This document shows, in pieces, positions 36,304-46,554 of a stretch of 60,812 nucleotides of DNA (position 1 is the first letter of the stretch; each line of letters begins with the position of its first letter). The stretch lies in contig CAMDCX010000007.1 in assembly GCA_945890715.1 (NCBI GenBank), positions 1 through 60,812 of the forward strand, read 5' to 3'. This stretch comes from PVC group bacterium (GTDB lineage: Bacteria; Verrucomicrobiota; Kiritimatiellia; CAIKKV01; CAITUY01). The notes below the pieces were generated by a model that did no database searches, was not told where the DNA came from, and was given only the letters and a program-made list of their open reading frames with translations. A program made the translations under genes and the position numbers.

Positions 36304-37470
36304 TTACTTGGCGGTTTCCTTTTGATCCTGCGGTTTGGGTTTGTCTTTCAGTATATCTTGAAATCCCTGGGTCAGGGTCTCTGCGGACTCAGGGCTCAGT
36401 AAATAGATCCAGGGACTGAATTTCTCGTTCAGGAGTTTCGCGGAGACGGCCGTTTGGGCGTTTTCCTTTTCCCGGGCCTGGGCAAGCGCCACCTGATTGG
36501 TGTCGGCGCCGGACTGGGGCGGGAAAGCAGGCGCCTCGAAGGCCACCGATACGGAAGCATACCGCTTCGTGTCGCCAGCAGGGGACTTGCCAATGCGGAG
36601 GGTAACCTTTTCGCCTTTCTTGGACGTTGCGTGATAGAGGATCGGCTTATCTAGTCCCGTTTGGTCAGGAGACAGTTTTGGATTCGCCAGGTCATCAAAC
36701 CGCAGATAGTTCAAGGCGGATCCCAATGAAGCCAATTTTTGGGAATCCACTTCCTTGTTGTCGGGGAGGGTGCCCTTCATTTTGAGATCATCCGTTGGAG
36801 TGGCCCGTGTGGCGTGAATGTCGCCGGTGGGTTTGCCGGTGATCTGGACGGAAATGATGTCGATAATGGCCAGAAAATCAGTGTCGAGCCAGTCTTTATC
36901 GCGAGTGGTCACATCGGAAAAAGTGTCCCCGATAAGCGACGTCTGTCCCGCGTCGGTCATGATGAACTGGCTGTCCGGGACTCCTCCCATTCCGGATTCC
37001 GGGCCGGGGCGGGACCGGGTTTTCCCGAGATAGAGTGAGGAGAGGGCGGATCCCTGACTGTCCAGCAATTGAATGCGGGTGGCGCACTGTTCCCTGTTTG
37101 TGGAGCCGGTGTCGGTAGCGGTCAAGAGTTGCAGTTCACCGCGTTCAGAGGGGGTTGTCTGGACGGTTTGGAGGATTTTGGTGTCTGTCAGTTTCCGTAA
37201 AAGATCCCGGATTTTTCCGAAATCGGCGGGGTAATTCCATTTTCCAGGCACCCGCCAGATGCCGTCGACCCGGGTGACCGTTGCGGTTTCCGCCGGAGAC
37301 TGAATCCGGATCGAGGTGATCTCATTGACTTGCGTTTGAAGCGTTGGAAAGGCTTTGTTTCCCAGTGACGCGGCCTCTGTTTTTCGGGTTTCTTTCCGGG
37401 AGCTCCAGGTCGCGAGTCCGATCATAACGGCCGCGATCCCGGTCAGGGTGATGAGAGTCTTAACGTTCAT
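36304..37470 (-). CDS. DUF4340-domain protein
   Basis: N-terminal TM then VNEITSIRIQSPAETATVTRVDGIWRVPGKWNYPADFGKIRDLLRKLTDTKI. Confidence 0.8.
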   Translation of the reverse strand: MNVKTLITLTGIAAVMIGLATWSSRKETRKTEAASLGNKAFPTLQTQVNEITSIRIQSPAETATVTRVDGIWRVPGKWNYPADFGKIRDLLRKLTDTKILQTVQTTPSERGELQLLTATDTGSTNREQCATRIQLLDSQGSALSSLYLGKTRSRPGPESGMGGVPDSQFIMTDAGQTSLIGDTFSDVTTRDKDWLDTDFLAIIDIISVQITGKPTGDIHATRATPTDDLKMKGTLPDNKEVDSQKLASLGSALNYLRFDDLANPKLSPDQTGLDKPILYHATSKKGEKVTLRIGKSPAGDTKRYASVSVAFEAPAFPPQSGADTNQVALAQAREKENAQTAVSAKLLNEKFSPWIYLLSPESAETLTQGFQDILKDKPKPQDQKETAK

Positions 37471-37520
37471 GTGTTCTCCTACTGTAGGTCATCCTTTTGA
37501 CTGATTCGAATAGAAACGGT

Positions 37521-39449
37521 TTATTTTTTCATCCTTCTGAAAGCGGCAAACAAAATTCCCACCAGAATCACGAGGGCAGGAACGAGCAGAATGTTGATGG
37601 CTTTGATCGTCATGCCCAGGGATTCGATATCCTCCCTGAGATTGCGGCGAACTTGTTTAAGTTCCTGCTTGGTGTTCAGAACTTCGGTCCGTATTTTTTG
37701 CAGTTCGCGGGTCTGTTCCGGGCTCATGATGAACCGCTGTTTTTCATCTTTCTGACGCTGAAGTTCATCGATCCGGCGTTGGGAGGCCTGAAGTTTTTCC
37801 TCCAGCCTCTGCTCCTGTTCCATCCAGCGTGACTGGGCTTCGGCCTGGAGGGCCAGAACGCGGGTGAAGGGGCGGTTCAGGGTACCCCGGCATCGGATGC
37901 CGATGAGGTCAGCACTGCCAGCCATTTGTTCCACCATATTGGCGAACAGATTGATGTTGTCATTGAACGGCTGGAATCCCCGATAGCCGAACAGGTTGAG
38001 CTCCTGCACGCAGAAGTCATTGAACAGCATGTCGACATCCGCCACCAGGATCACATGTCCCTCCTGCTGGCTCTCCTTGAGGAATCGGGCGTCGGTGGTT
38101 TTGACACTGTTGGTATTGGCGGGATCCTCGGAGGGGGCGCCATTCGGGAAAGCGGACTTGAACTTGCCCTGGAGGCGGACGGCCAGTGAGCAGGGTTTCG
38201 GGTTATTTTTAAGCTCGCGGCGGAAGGCATTGGGATCGAACTGCATCATCATGGCATCGGTCAGGGTGCTTCTTGCCGAGGTGGTGACGAGAGGCGTCAT
38301 TCGAAGTCCTTCGGCTGGGGTGCCCGAGAAGGAGCCCGCCATGACCATCATGAGCGAATTGACGGGCGCGGTGAGCACATCGTTGGCGGTCAGGTTCTTT
38401 TTGGTCAGACTCAGGTAAAGCGGGCTTTGCTCGATGGTGTTGTTCTGGCTTCGGAGCGGGGTGGTGGCGTCGATATCGGCCACGATTTTTCCGGCCTCGA
38501 ATGTGACGCCCCAGGCGTCAAGCAGTTTGCCGAGGGTCGAGGAGCGTTGGGCGCCCATACCGCCGTAAGGATCCATTGGGGAAGAAGCCGGCTGGTCGGC
38601 GACGCAAAAGGGATCCATGAAGGCCAGAAGACGTCCGCCGCCATGAATCACGAATTGGTCGATGGCGTAGAGCGTTTTATCAGAGAGGGACTTGGGGTGA
38701 ACCACGACCAGAGTGTCCAGATCCGGATCCAACGTCTCGACTGAAGGGGGGATGGAACGGACTTCATAATCCTGGCCAAGATCACGGAAGGCGGCCCAGG
38801 ACTGGGATTTCGGCTGGCGACCCGGGGGCATGTAGGGCGACGGTTGTGCTCCCAGAACGGGAAGCGGGCTCAGGACGCCCACGACCGGCTTTTTGACGGT
38901 GATGACGCGATGGATCATCCGGGTGATGTTGTATTCCAGGAGATCCCCGGTACGCGGGTCAATCAGCGGAATGATGTCCTGTTGTTCACCGGAACGGGCG
39001 ACGAGCCCAAGGAACAGGCTCGGGCCCGCGGGAGGAAGCATCTGCCCCTGAAGGCCGTAGCGCTGGGCGAGATCCTCGGCGTCGGAATCGGGTTTGGGGT
39101 CATATTTTTCAATATGGATTTTGCCGCCGCTGGCGAGTTCATATTCTTTCAGGAGATCCTCCACCTGTTGGGCGAAGGTTTTCAGGGGAGCGGGAACTTC
39201 CGGTGCGCTTCCGGTAAAGAAGAACATCAGGGTAACCGTCCGATCCATTTTTTGCAGAACAGCCCGGGAGCCGTCCGACAGGGTGTATAATTTTTCAGCC
39301 GTCAGATCCTGCCGAAGCCGGAACTGGCTGAGGATAATGTTGGCGGCGACCAGGATGGCCAGAACCATGATCAGTCCCAGGGTGCCCCCGCTGAGTTTCC
39401 AGAATCGGGATAGTTTGGTGTCCATAGTAAGTTTCTCCGGAGTATTCAT
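37521..39449 (-). CDS. GldG-like auxiliary ABC-transport protein
   Basis: RQDLTAEKLYTLSDGSRAVLQKMDRTVTLMFFFTGSAPEVPAPLKTFAQQVEDLLKEY; C-terminal TM. Confidence 0.88.
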   Translation of the reverse strand: MNTPEKLTMDTKLSRFWKLSGGTLGLIMVLAILVAANIILSQFRLRQDLTAEKLYTLSDGSRAVLQKMDRTVTLMFFFTGSAPEVPAPLKTFAQQVEDLLKEYELASGGKIHIEKYDPKPDSDAEDLAQRYGLQGQMLPPAGPSLFLGLVARSGEQQDIIPLIDPRTGDLLEYNITRMIHRVITVKKPVVGVLSPLPVLGAQPSPYMPPGRQPKSQSWAAFRDLGQDYEVRSIPPSVETLDPDLDTLVVVHPKSLSDKTLYAIDQFVIHGGGRLLAFMDPFCVADQPASSPMDPYGGMGAQRSSTLGKLLDAWGVTFEAGKIVADIDATTPLRSQNNTIEQSPLYLSLTKKNLTANDVLTAPVNSLMMVMAGSFSGTPAEGLRMTPLVTTSARSTLTDAMMMQFDPNAFRRELKNNPKPCSLAVRLQGKFKSAFPNGAPSEDPANTNSVKTTDARFLKESQQEGHVILVADVDMLFNDFCVQELNLFGYRGFQPFNDNINLFANMVEQMAGSADLIGIRCRGTLNRPFTRVLALQAEAQSRWMEQEQRLEEKLQASQRRIDELQRQKDEKQRFIMSPEQTRELQKIRTEVLNTKQELKQVRRNLREDIESLGMTIKAINILLVPALVILVGILFAAFRRMKK

Positions 39450-39463
39450 TGTAAAATAGGGGA

Positions 39464-40222
39464 TTACGCGGCTTTACGGTTTTCCAGAACAAGATGTGTG
39501 GCGAATAACATAAAGAAGATGACGCTGGCGTAATACGCCAGATCCCGCAGGGCGATGACGCCCCGCTGGATGGATTCATAATGCGGCATGAAGCTGAGGG
39601 AGGCCACGCCGGTGACCAGCCAGTTGAGGGAGGCATGATCCTGAGTCGCCCGGATCAATAGATCCGTGACCGGCGGCCACCCGGCCAGAAGCAGGAACAG
39701 GCAGATGACCACGGAAATGACGAAGCTGATCACCTGGTTCCGCGTCATGGCCGATGTCAGCAGGCCGACCGAGAGATACATGCCGGCGAGGAGGAAGCTC
39801 CCGAAATACCCGGCCAGTGCGACTCCGATATCCGGACTGCCGAGATACAGGGTGGTCAGGAGAACCGGGAAGGTCAGGATTAAAGCCAGTGTCAGGAACG
39901 CCCAGGCGGCGAGGAATTTTCCCAAGATGGTCTCGCTCAGCGTCACCGGCAGGGTGAGAAGCAGTTCGATGGTGCCCGAACGCCGTTCCTCGGCCCACAA
40001 TCGCATGGCGGCGGCGGGGACCAGGATCATGTAGACCCAGGGATGCCAGAGGAAAAAGCCCCGGAGGTCGGCCTGTCCGCTTTCATAGAACCGGCCGACG
40101 GCAAAGGTCAGAAAGGCCGTCAGCATAAGGAAAACGACCAAAAAAACATAGGCGACCGGGGATTCGAAATAGGCTTTGAGTTCACGCTTGAAGATGGCTT
40201 TGGTGTTAGGGATAAAATTCAT
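39464..40222 (-). CDS. ABC-2-type permease (GldF-like)
   Basis: FKRELKAYFESPVAYVFLVVFL; RLWAEERRSGTIELLLTLPVTLSETILGKFLAA. Confidence 0.9.
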   Translation of the reverse strand: MNFIPNTKAIFKRELKAYFESPVAYVFLVVFLMLTAFLTFAVGRFYESGQADLRGFFLWHPWVYMILVPAAAMRLWAEERRSGTIELLLTLPVTLSETILGKFLAAWAFLTLALILTFPVLLTTLYLGSPDIGVALAGYFGSFLLAGMYLSVGLLTSAMTRNQVISFVISVVICLFLLLAGWPPVTDLLIRATQDHASLNWLVTGVASLSFMPHYESIQRGVIALRDLAYYASVIFFMLFATHLVLENRKAA

Positions 40223-40233
40223 GGTTTGCTCCT

Positions 40234-40974
40234 TTAGTTCACTTTCCGAAGAGGTTCATCGCCCAGGGTCAGGGTCCGGAACACCTCTTCCAAGGTGCCG
40301 CGTGAATCGGTGCGGGTCTTTAATTCCGCGGGGGTTCCATTGGCGACGATCCTGCCGTTGGCGATGATGATAGCCCGCGAGCAGATGGCCTCGACTTCCT
40401 CCAGGATATGGGTGGAGATGATAATCACCTTGCGGGGGGCCATTTCCCGAATCATGGTGCGCACCACATGCTTCTGGTTCGGGTCAAGGCCGTCGGTCGG
40501 TTCGTCCATGATCAGGATGGGCGGGTCATGCAGGATGGCCTGGGCAAAACAGGTGCGTTGTCTATAGCCTTTGGACAGGGTGCTGATGCTTTGGTTCCGG
40601 ACTTTTTCCAGATGGGCTTTTTCGATGGCGGCATCCGCGCAGCGCAGGCGTGCCGCGCCGGAGAAGCCCCGGATTTCGGCGATAAATCGAAGAAAGTTCA
40701 CCACGGTCATGTCGCTGTAGACCGGCGCATTCTCCGGAAGATAGCCGATCTGATTTTTGGCGGCGATGGGTGCGGCGATCACATCATGGCCGTTAACCAC
40801 CACGGTGCCCGAGGTGGGGGGCAGGAATCCCGTGATCATCCGCATGGTTGTGGATTTTCCCGCCCCGTTGGGACCCAGGAACCCGAGGACTTCCCCTTGT
40901 TCCACCTTGAACGACACTCCATTCACGGCGTGAATGGATCCGAACTGTTTGTGCAGTTCTTTTACTTCCAGCAT
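40234..40974 (-). CDS. ABC transporter ATP-binding protein (GldA-like)
   Basis: GFLGPNGAGKSTTMRMI; STLSKGYRQRTCFAQAILHDPPILIMDEPTDGLDP. Confidence 0.95.
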   Translation of the reverse strand: MLEVKELHKQFGSIHAVNGVSFKVEQGEVLGFLGPNGAGKSTTMRMITGFLPPTSGTVVVNGHDVIAAPIAAKNQIGYLPENAPVYSDMTVVNFLRFIAEIRGFSGAARLRCADAAIEKAHLEKVRNQSISTLSKGYRQRTCFAQAILHDPPILIMDEPTDGLDPNQKHVVRTMIREMAPRKVIIISTHILEEVEAICSRAIIIANGRIVANGTPAELKTRTDSRGTLEEVFRTLTLGDEPLRKVN

Positions 40975-40997
40975 GGTGTTTTCCTTTCTTTCGATGT

Positions 40998-41693
40998 CTA
41001 TCGCACCGGTATTGATTTGGGTTCCGACGCCACCGGGTCTGTTTTTGGGGCGGTGATGTGGAGCACATTATGATCAAAAATCGCCTGGATATCCTCCTGG
41101 TTCCCGGTGGCTCCCGGCAGGCGGAGATGGCGCTCGAACCGGCGGGTTGCAGTCGGGGTGGCTTGATTCACGACCAGGCTGAGGACGGACTCATTCATGC
41201 TGATGTGGATGTCGGACTTATCCACGCCGGGCAGGTGGACCGTGATGACATAGGAATTTCCGGTGTCCCGGATACTGAACCCCGGTGTGATCTCAAGGCG
41301 GGTCCACCCCTCGTCGAAGCCGGGGGACTGGGTGCCCAGGTCGTTCATCGCGCCGGCGAAGAGGGCGTCAATCTGGCGTTGCATTCGACGCATGTGGGCG
41401 AAGGGATCCTCGAGTGAAGCCCCCGGGGTGTCCCCGGGGAGGGGATCCGCCTGTTCGGCCGATGGGGTGCGGAAAGTCTGATCAAACATCCTGTTGATCC
41501 GGGCGTGTAGGGATTCCATTTCATCGGTGGGGCTCCAGACGGGGGCTGCCGCCGGTTTCACAGGGGCAGGACGTGCCCGGTTGAGATGGCGCTGGAGGAG
41601 CAATCCGAGTTGCAGGAGCACTACCAGGCAAAGCAACACGAGTACGGCGGTCAGAAGCCGGGGCGTGCGAGAGGATGTCAGAGGCTCGTTCAT
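40998..41693 (-). CDS. Membrane-anchored Hsp20/alpha-crystallin-family protein
   Basis: N-terminal TM RLLTAVLVLLCLVVLLQLGLLL; C-terminal YVITVHLPGVDKSDIHISMNESVLSLV. Confidence 0.8.
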   Translation of the reverse strand: MNEPLTSSRTPRLLTAVLVLLCLVVLLQLGLLLQRHLNRARPAPVKPAAAPVWSPTDEMESLHARINRMFDQTFRTPSAEQADPLPGDTPGASLEDPFAHMRRMQRQIDALFAGAMNDLGTQSPGFDEGWTRLEITPGFSIRDTGNSYVITVHLPGVDKSDIHISMNESVLSLVVNQATPTATRRFERHLRLPGATGNQEDIQAIFDHNVLHITAPKTDPVASEPKSIPVR

Positions 41694-41789
41694 AACGAAG
41701 GGGATTTTAGCAAGGGTTGTGCCAAGTATGGAAAACCAGAGGAAAGTGAGGGTTAATTCAAAAAAACGGATATCAACGCGAGAATCCGG

Positions 41790-41825
41790 CGGACAGTTTG
41801 TCCGATCCATCGGACAGTTTGTCCG
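41790..41825. repeat. Two tandem 15-bp hairpins CGGACAGTTTGTCCG with 21-bp spacing
   Basis: Copies at 41790-41804 and 41811-41825. Confidence 0.9.
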
Positions 41826-41963
41826 GTGCTTCGTTTTACATGGATTCTGGTTCCCCGCGTCCTCTTTATTTCTTGAATCTCATTTTCAACAGGCTACTAA
41901 GCCACGGTCTGCTCTTTGGTAAAGATTATTGACGAAAAACAAAACCATACATACACTGTACAC

Positions 41964-42248
41964 ATGAATGACATCCGATTCGAATGGGATGAAAAGAAAA
42001 ACCAAGCGGGAAACAAAAAGCACGGAGTCCCGTTTGAGGAAGCTCAGACGGTGTTTCTGGATGAAAACGCAGTGCGGTTTTATGACCCAGACCATTCAGA
42101 AGATGAGGATCGATTCATTATGCTGGGAATGAGTTTTAGGCTGAGAATCTTAATCGTATGCCATTGCTACAGGCAGGACGATACAGTGATCAGAATCATT
42201 TCGGCACGGAAAGCGGATAAGCAGGAAGCAAAAGGATACCCAGGGTAA
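41964..42248 (+). CDS. brnT: BrnT-family ribonuclease toxin
   Basis: FEWDEKKNQAGNKKHGVPFEEAQTVFLD; VIRIISARKADKQE. Confidence 0.92.
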   Translation: MNDIRFEWDEKKNQAGNKKHGVPFEEAQTVFLDENAVRFYDPDHSEDEDRFIMLGMSFRLRILIVCHCYRQDDTVIRIISARKADKQEAKGYPG

Positions 42249-42252
42249 TACT

Positions 42253-42471
42253 ATGAGAGCACATTATGATTTTTCGAATATGAAGGGACAAAAAAACCCC
42301 TACATTGGTCGTTTGAAACAACCAATCACTATTCGTCTGGATAAAGATACAGTGTCCTACTTTAAGGGGCTTGCAACCGAATTGGGCATGCCATACCAAA
42401 ACTTGATCAATCTTTACCTCAGGGATTGCGCGTTCAGTCACAAAAAACTTGAACTGAAATGGGCATCATAA
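42253..42471 (+). CDS. brnA: BrnA-family antitoxin
   Basis: PITIRLDKDTVSYFKGLATELGMPYQNLINLYLRDCA immediately downstream of brnT. Confidence 0.88.
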   Translation: MRAHYDFSNMKGQKNPYIGRLKQPITIRLDKDTVSYFKGLATELGMPYQNLINLYLRDCAFSHKKLELKWAS

Positions 42472-42716
42472 ATTAGCGACTTGCTGTGGCTAAGCGGCAG
42501 TCTGCTGGTTTCTACCGTGTTCGATCTTGGTGAATTCCATTCGAATTTCCCTGACTTCGGACTTTCCCGGCTGCCGTCGCTCCTATACACTCCGCCGCAT
42601 GTCGCTTTCATGGAACGAAGTCCGGATCTTCAAAAAAACCAATGCTGAACAGGTTGTGCAAGAGGGCGTCACCGTTCTGGCGCCTTAGGTGATGCAATGG
42701 AACAGGGGAGTGAGCC

Positions 42717-45131
42717 ATGAATAGTGAAACGATGATTTGGTTGGTTGTGATTCCGGTGGTGTTGGCGCTGGTTGTTGCGCCGATTATTTCGGTGATCCTG
42801 ATGTTCAGGCTCCGGGGTGAGCAAAAGCGGCAGGCTGATGTGCTAGCCCTTCTGCTGGCTCGCCGTGAGACGCCTCCCGCCCTGCCGAAGCCGGTCGTTC
42901 CGGTTCCGGAGCCTGTGATTCCCGTAGCGCAATCTATCCCCGTGCAGAAGCCCGTTCTCGTGGCCCCGTTTGCCCCGAAGGAAAAACCGGCCTCCGCACC
43001 GCCGCCGATTGTGCCGCCTCCACGCGAGCCAGGTGAATTCCAGACCAAGGCGGCGGATATCCTGAGAAAGATTTGGAACTGGATTGTGATTGGTGACGAA
43101 TTCCGCCGGCCCGGCACATCGTGGGAATTCGCGGTGGCTACAAACTGGCTTCTGCGGGCGGGTATCGTTGTTGTGGTCGTCGGCATCGGGTTCTTTCTCA
43201 AGTATTCCATCGAGCACGGAATGCTGGGGCCGCAGGCCCGAGTCGCGATCAGCGTCCTCACCGGCGTTGGGATGCTAGTTGGCGGCGTAAAGATGATCGG
43301 GAAGCCCTACCAGTTGCTGGGGCAGGGGCTAATGGGGGGCGGTCTGGCGACGCTTTATTTCAGCATGTTTGCCGCCTGCAACTTCTATCACTTGATCGGG
43401 GCTCTGGCGGCTTTTGGATTGATGGCGCTGGTGACGTTGGTCGCCGGAACGCTGGCGGTGCGATTGAATTCGCTGCTGGTCGCCGTGCTCGGCATTCTTG
43501 GTGGCTACGGCACCCCCATCATGCTCAGCACCGGAGAAAAGAACTTTCCGGGCTTTTTCGGCTATATGCTGCTGCTTGGGGTCGGTATCTTGGGCATCGC
43601 CCGGCGCCGGCATTGGCCGCTTCTGAATTATCTCGGACTGGTGCTGACCTATGGATTGGCGGCAACGGCGATCGCCAAACAGTATGTCGCCACCGATTTT
43701 GTTGACGTTCTGCCCTTTCTCATCGGCTTCTTTGTTCTCTATGCTGCTGTGATGATCCTGCACAATCTGGCGCATGGCGTGAAGGCTGGCCTGTTGGAAC
43801 TGCTTGGCATCATGGCTAATGCGGTGATGTTCTTCGGCCTCACCCATCGGGTGATCACGACCGGGTATCCTGAAAAGTTTGCGGCCTTTCCAGCCCTGGC
43901 CCTGGCGGTGTTTTTTATTGTACTCACGCGGGTTTTCCTTGTGGGAAAACGGCGAGATCGCGGACTGCTCTACACGTTCCTGGCGCTGGCCGCGCTGTTT
44001 ACGGCCATGACGCCTCCGTTGGCCCTGTCCCGGCAGTGGATTACGACAAGCTGGGCATTGCAGGGCGTGGTAATGCTGTGGCTATCCGGAAAGCTCGAGA
44101 GCCGGTTCCTGCGCCTGCTCGGTTGCGCCGCCTGTCTTCTGGCGGTGGGGCGACTCGCCTTCTGGGATATGCACCGGCAATTTTCCCTGTGGCTGCCGCC
44201 TGATATCACTTGGGTGGCGTACCTGAAGATTGCCGGGGAGCGGCTCCTGTCGATGGGTGTGCCGATCGCCTCGCTCGGGGTGGCGTGGAAATTCCTGCGA
44301 CGGCCTCCGGCCTCCGGACCCCTCGCGGTGACTCCCGAAAATGACCTGGCGTCCGATGCCTGGCAGGGTGCCGCCGGGGGCCTGATCGCGGCCCTGGGCT
44401 GCGGCGTATTGTTTGTCTATGCCCACTTCGAGTTGTACCGAAGTTGCGGGTTTTTCTGGCCCGCTTTGGCGGTTCCGGCGATGACAATCGCGTGGTTTCT
44501 GCTGGGCGCGTTTTTATTGGTGGTGGCGCGGCAGGGAGTCCCCAGGTGGGCCCCACGGGCGCTGGGTCTATTATCGTTCGGGTTGATAATCAAACTGCTC
44601 GGGTTTGATATGGACGGTTGGCGGTTGAACAGCAGTATCTGGTGTTATGGAGGCGACTATCTTCCCGGGCTGGCCCTGATCCGGTTTGTGGATTTCGGGC
44701 TGTGCATCGGCCTGCTCTCCCTGATCTATGTCCAGACGCGGAGTCATGAGCCCGGACGTCGCGTCGGCCTCGCCGTTGGCATTGCCGCACTGGTGCTGCT
44801 GTTTGTGTATTTGTCTTTGGAGATGAACACCGTTCTGGGTCGGTTCGTGCCGGGGCTCCGGGCAGGGGGGATCACGCTACTGTGGGCGGCCTATGCGCTT
44901 ACGCTGTTGCTGTTTGGTCTCGGCCGATCCGTCAAGGCCCTGCGCTTTGCAGGACTTGCCGGGTTTGTGGTGGTAGTCCTGAAGATCTTCTTTTCAGATC
45001 TCGCGCACCTGGACGCGCTCTACAAGATCGTGGCATTCATCGTCCTGGGCCTCATGCTGCTCGGTGCCGCGTTGGTGTATCTGAAGTACCGACAGCGATT
45101 CCAAACCCAGACGGAAGGAGATCCCTCATGA
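42717..45131 (+). CDS. DUF2339 multi-spanning membrane protein
   Basis: WEFAVATNWLLRAGIVVVVVGIGFFLKYSIEHGMLGPQARVAISVLTG; LLGQGLMGGGLATLYFSMFAAC. Confidence 0.9.
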   Translation: MNSETMIWLVVIPVVLALVVAPIISVILMFRLRGEQKRQADVLALLLARRETPPALPKPVVPVPEPVIPVAQSIPVQKPVLVAPFAPKEKPASAPPPIVPPPREPGEFQTKAADILRKIWNWIVIGDEFRRPGTSWEFAVATNWLLRAGIVVVVVGIGFFLKYSIEHGMLGPQARVAISVLTGVGMLVGGVKMIGKPYQLLGQGLMGGGLATLYFSMFAACNFYHLIGALAAFGLMALVTLVAGTLAVRLNSLLVAVLGILGGYGTPIMLSTGEKNFPGFFGYMLLLGVGILGIARRRHWPLLNYLGLVLTYGLAATAIAKQYVATDFVDVLPFLIGFFVLYAAVMILHNLAHGVKAGLLELLGIMANAVMFFGLTHRVITTGYPEKFAAFPALALAVFFIVLTRVFLVGKRRDRGLLYTFLALAALFTAMTPPLALSRQWITTSWALQGVVMLWLSGKLESRFLRLLGCAACLLAVGRLAFWDMHRQFSLWLPPDITWVAYLKIAGERLLSMGVPIASLGVAWKFLRRPPASGPLAVTPENDLASDAWQGAAGGLIAALGCGVLFVYAHFELYRSCGFFWPALAVPAMTIAWFLLGAFLLVVARQGVPRWAPRALGLLSFGLIIKLLGFDMDGWRLNSSIWCYGGDYLPGLALIRFVDFGLCIGLLSLIYVQTRSHEPGRRVGLAVGIAALVLLFVYLSLEMNTVLGRFVPGLRAGGITLLWAAYALTLLLFGLGRSVKALRFAGLAGFVVVVLKIFFSDLAHLDALYKIVAFIVLGLMLLGAALVYLKYRQRFQTQTEGDPS

Positions 45132-46519
45132 AAACAAGCCTGATGACTCTACTCGCCCTTGTGCCCGGTTTGGGGCTTGCGGCCCTGAATCCCGATCATT
45201 TCAAGTTCGACCGGACGCTGGAAGGGGCCGCTCCTTTTCGTACGGAAGCCGCCGCTGTGGCACTGGATTCCGAGTTGCACCGGACGGCGTCCGATGGCTA
45301 CACCGATGTCCGTGTCATCGATGATCGCGGGTTGGAGATTCCCCGTGCGGTTGAGAAGGTTCTCCTCAACGAGACGCGGATTGTTCACCGTTCCGTGGGT
45401 TCACGGGCGGCGTCTGTAAGGGAGTTGCCCGGGAATCGGATTGAGGCTGAATTCGTTCTGGCAAGGCCGGAATACCGTGCGGACGGGTTTGACGTCGTTA
45501 CGCCGTTGCGTGATTTTGCCCGGGCGGTCTCGGTTTCCGGCAGCAGGGATGGCGTGGTTTGGCAACCGTTGGTTCAAAATGCCGACATTTGCGATTACAG
45601 CCGGTATCTGGATGTTCGCCGGACGGAGGTGGTGCTGCCACCCGGATCGGGGCCGAATTTCCGGATTGAAATCGGCAATGCATCGGAGGATCGAATCCAG
45701 CCGCTCGTCAAGCTGGTCAGTCAGAAAGGCGGTCAGGATTCAGGCGCTGAAATCCGGACGCAGGAATTGTTGCGCACCCCGTTCCGCATGGATCGCATCG
45801 CATTCTGGAAGAATGAGTCAGTGGTTGAAAATCAGCAGGAAGCCCGGCGGGAATGGGATCTGCCCCTGCCGATGGTGGTGGAGGATGCCCGCGAGAAAGC
45901 GACGGAAATCACGGTCGACACGGCGCGGTTGCCCCTGAATCGGGTGATGCTGGTGAGTACGTCGCGGAACTTCAGCCGGAGGGCTCGAATTCAAATCCAG
46001 ATTGTTGAGAATGGTGTGGCCCGGTGGCGCGCCCTGACAGAGGCGCGGGTGCGGGATGTGGATCTGCCGGGATTTGTCCGTTCGGATTTGGAGATTGATT
46101 TCCCCGAGCAGCGAGTGCGGCAGTTGCGTGTGACCGTTTTGAATGGCGACAACCCGCCCCTGACAGGGCTGCGGTTGCGCGGCTTCGGGCCTGTGTACCG
46201 GGTGCTGTTGCTGGCCGAGCCGGGCCGTGCGTATCGCCTATTGTACGGGGCTGAGAGGATGGCGCCGCCGGTCTATGATCTCGATTCGGTGCTGACGCCG
46301 GTCCGGCAGGGATTGAAGCCGACAGTGCGGACACTGGGGCCGTCCCGTGAGAATCCCGCCTACCGGCCCGCCCGGGCCGGGCTGGGTGCCTTGCTTAATA
46401 ACCCGGCTTTTCTGACGGGTGCCATCATTCTGGCCGCCCTGGTGCTCCTGGTGGTGCTGGCTCGTTCCTTTAAGCGGGTGGGGGGCTCCCTCGACGGAGA
46501 GGGTGACGATCCTCATTGA
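45128..46519 (+). CDS. DUF3999-like protein
   Basis: Signal peptide; ATGA overlap with the DUF2339 gene (a common pairing); C-terminal TM. Confidence 0.75.
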   Translation: MKTSLMTLLALVPGLGLAALNPDHFKFDRTLEGAAPFRTEAAAVALDSELHRTASDGYTDVRVIDDRGLEIPRAVEKVLLNETRIVHRSVGSRAASVRELPGNRIEAEFVLARPEYRADGFDVVTPLRDFARAVSVSGSRDGVVWQPLVQNADICDYSRYLDVRRTEVVLPPGSGPNFRIEIGNASEDRIQPLVKLVSQKGGQDSGAEIRTQELLRTPFRMDRIAFWKNESVVENQQEARREWDLPLPMVVEDAREKATEITVDTARLPLNRVMLVSTSRNFSRRARIQIQIVENGVARWRALTEARVRDVDLPGFVRSDLEIDFPEQRVRQLRVTVLNGDNPPLTGLRLRGFGPVYRVLLLAEPGRAYRLLYGAERMAPPVYDLDSVLTPVRQGLKPTVRTLGPSRENPAYRPARAGLGALLNNPAFLTGAIILAALVLLVVLARSFKRVGGSLDGEGDDPH

Positions 46520-46554
46520 CACTACCCGCCTGCACTTAGCACACTTGCACCCCT

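Noticed and set aside
35394-36419. 341-aa ORF antisense to MoxR
   Set aside because: Antisense shadow ORF; MoxR AAA+ motifs are on the minus strand.
42599-42688. Short ORF MSLSWNEVRIFKKTNAEQVVQEGVTVLAP, possible remnant of an MSLSWNEIR-type restriction/methylase gene
   Set aside because: Only ~8 residues resemble that family; too little sequence to call a pseudogene.
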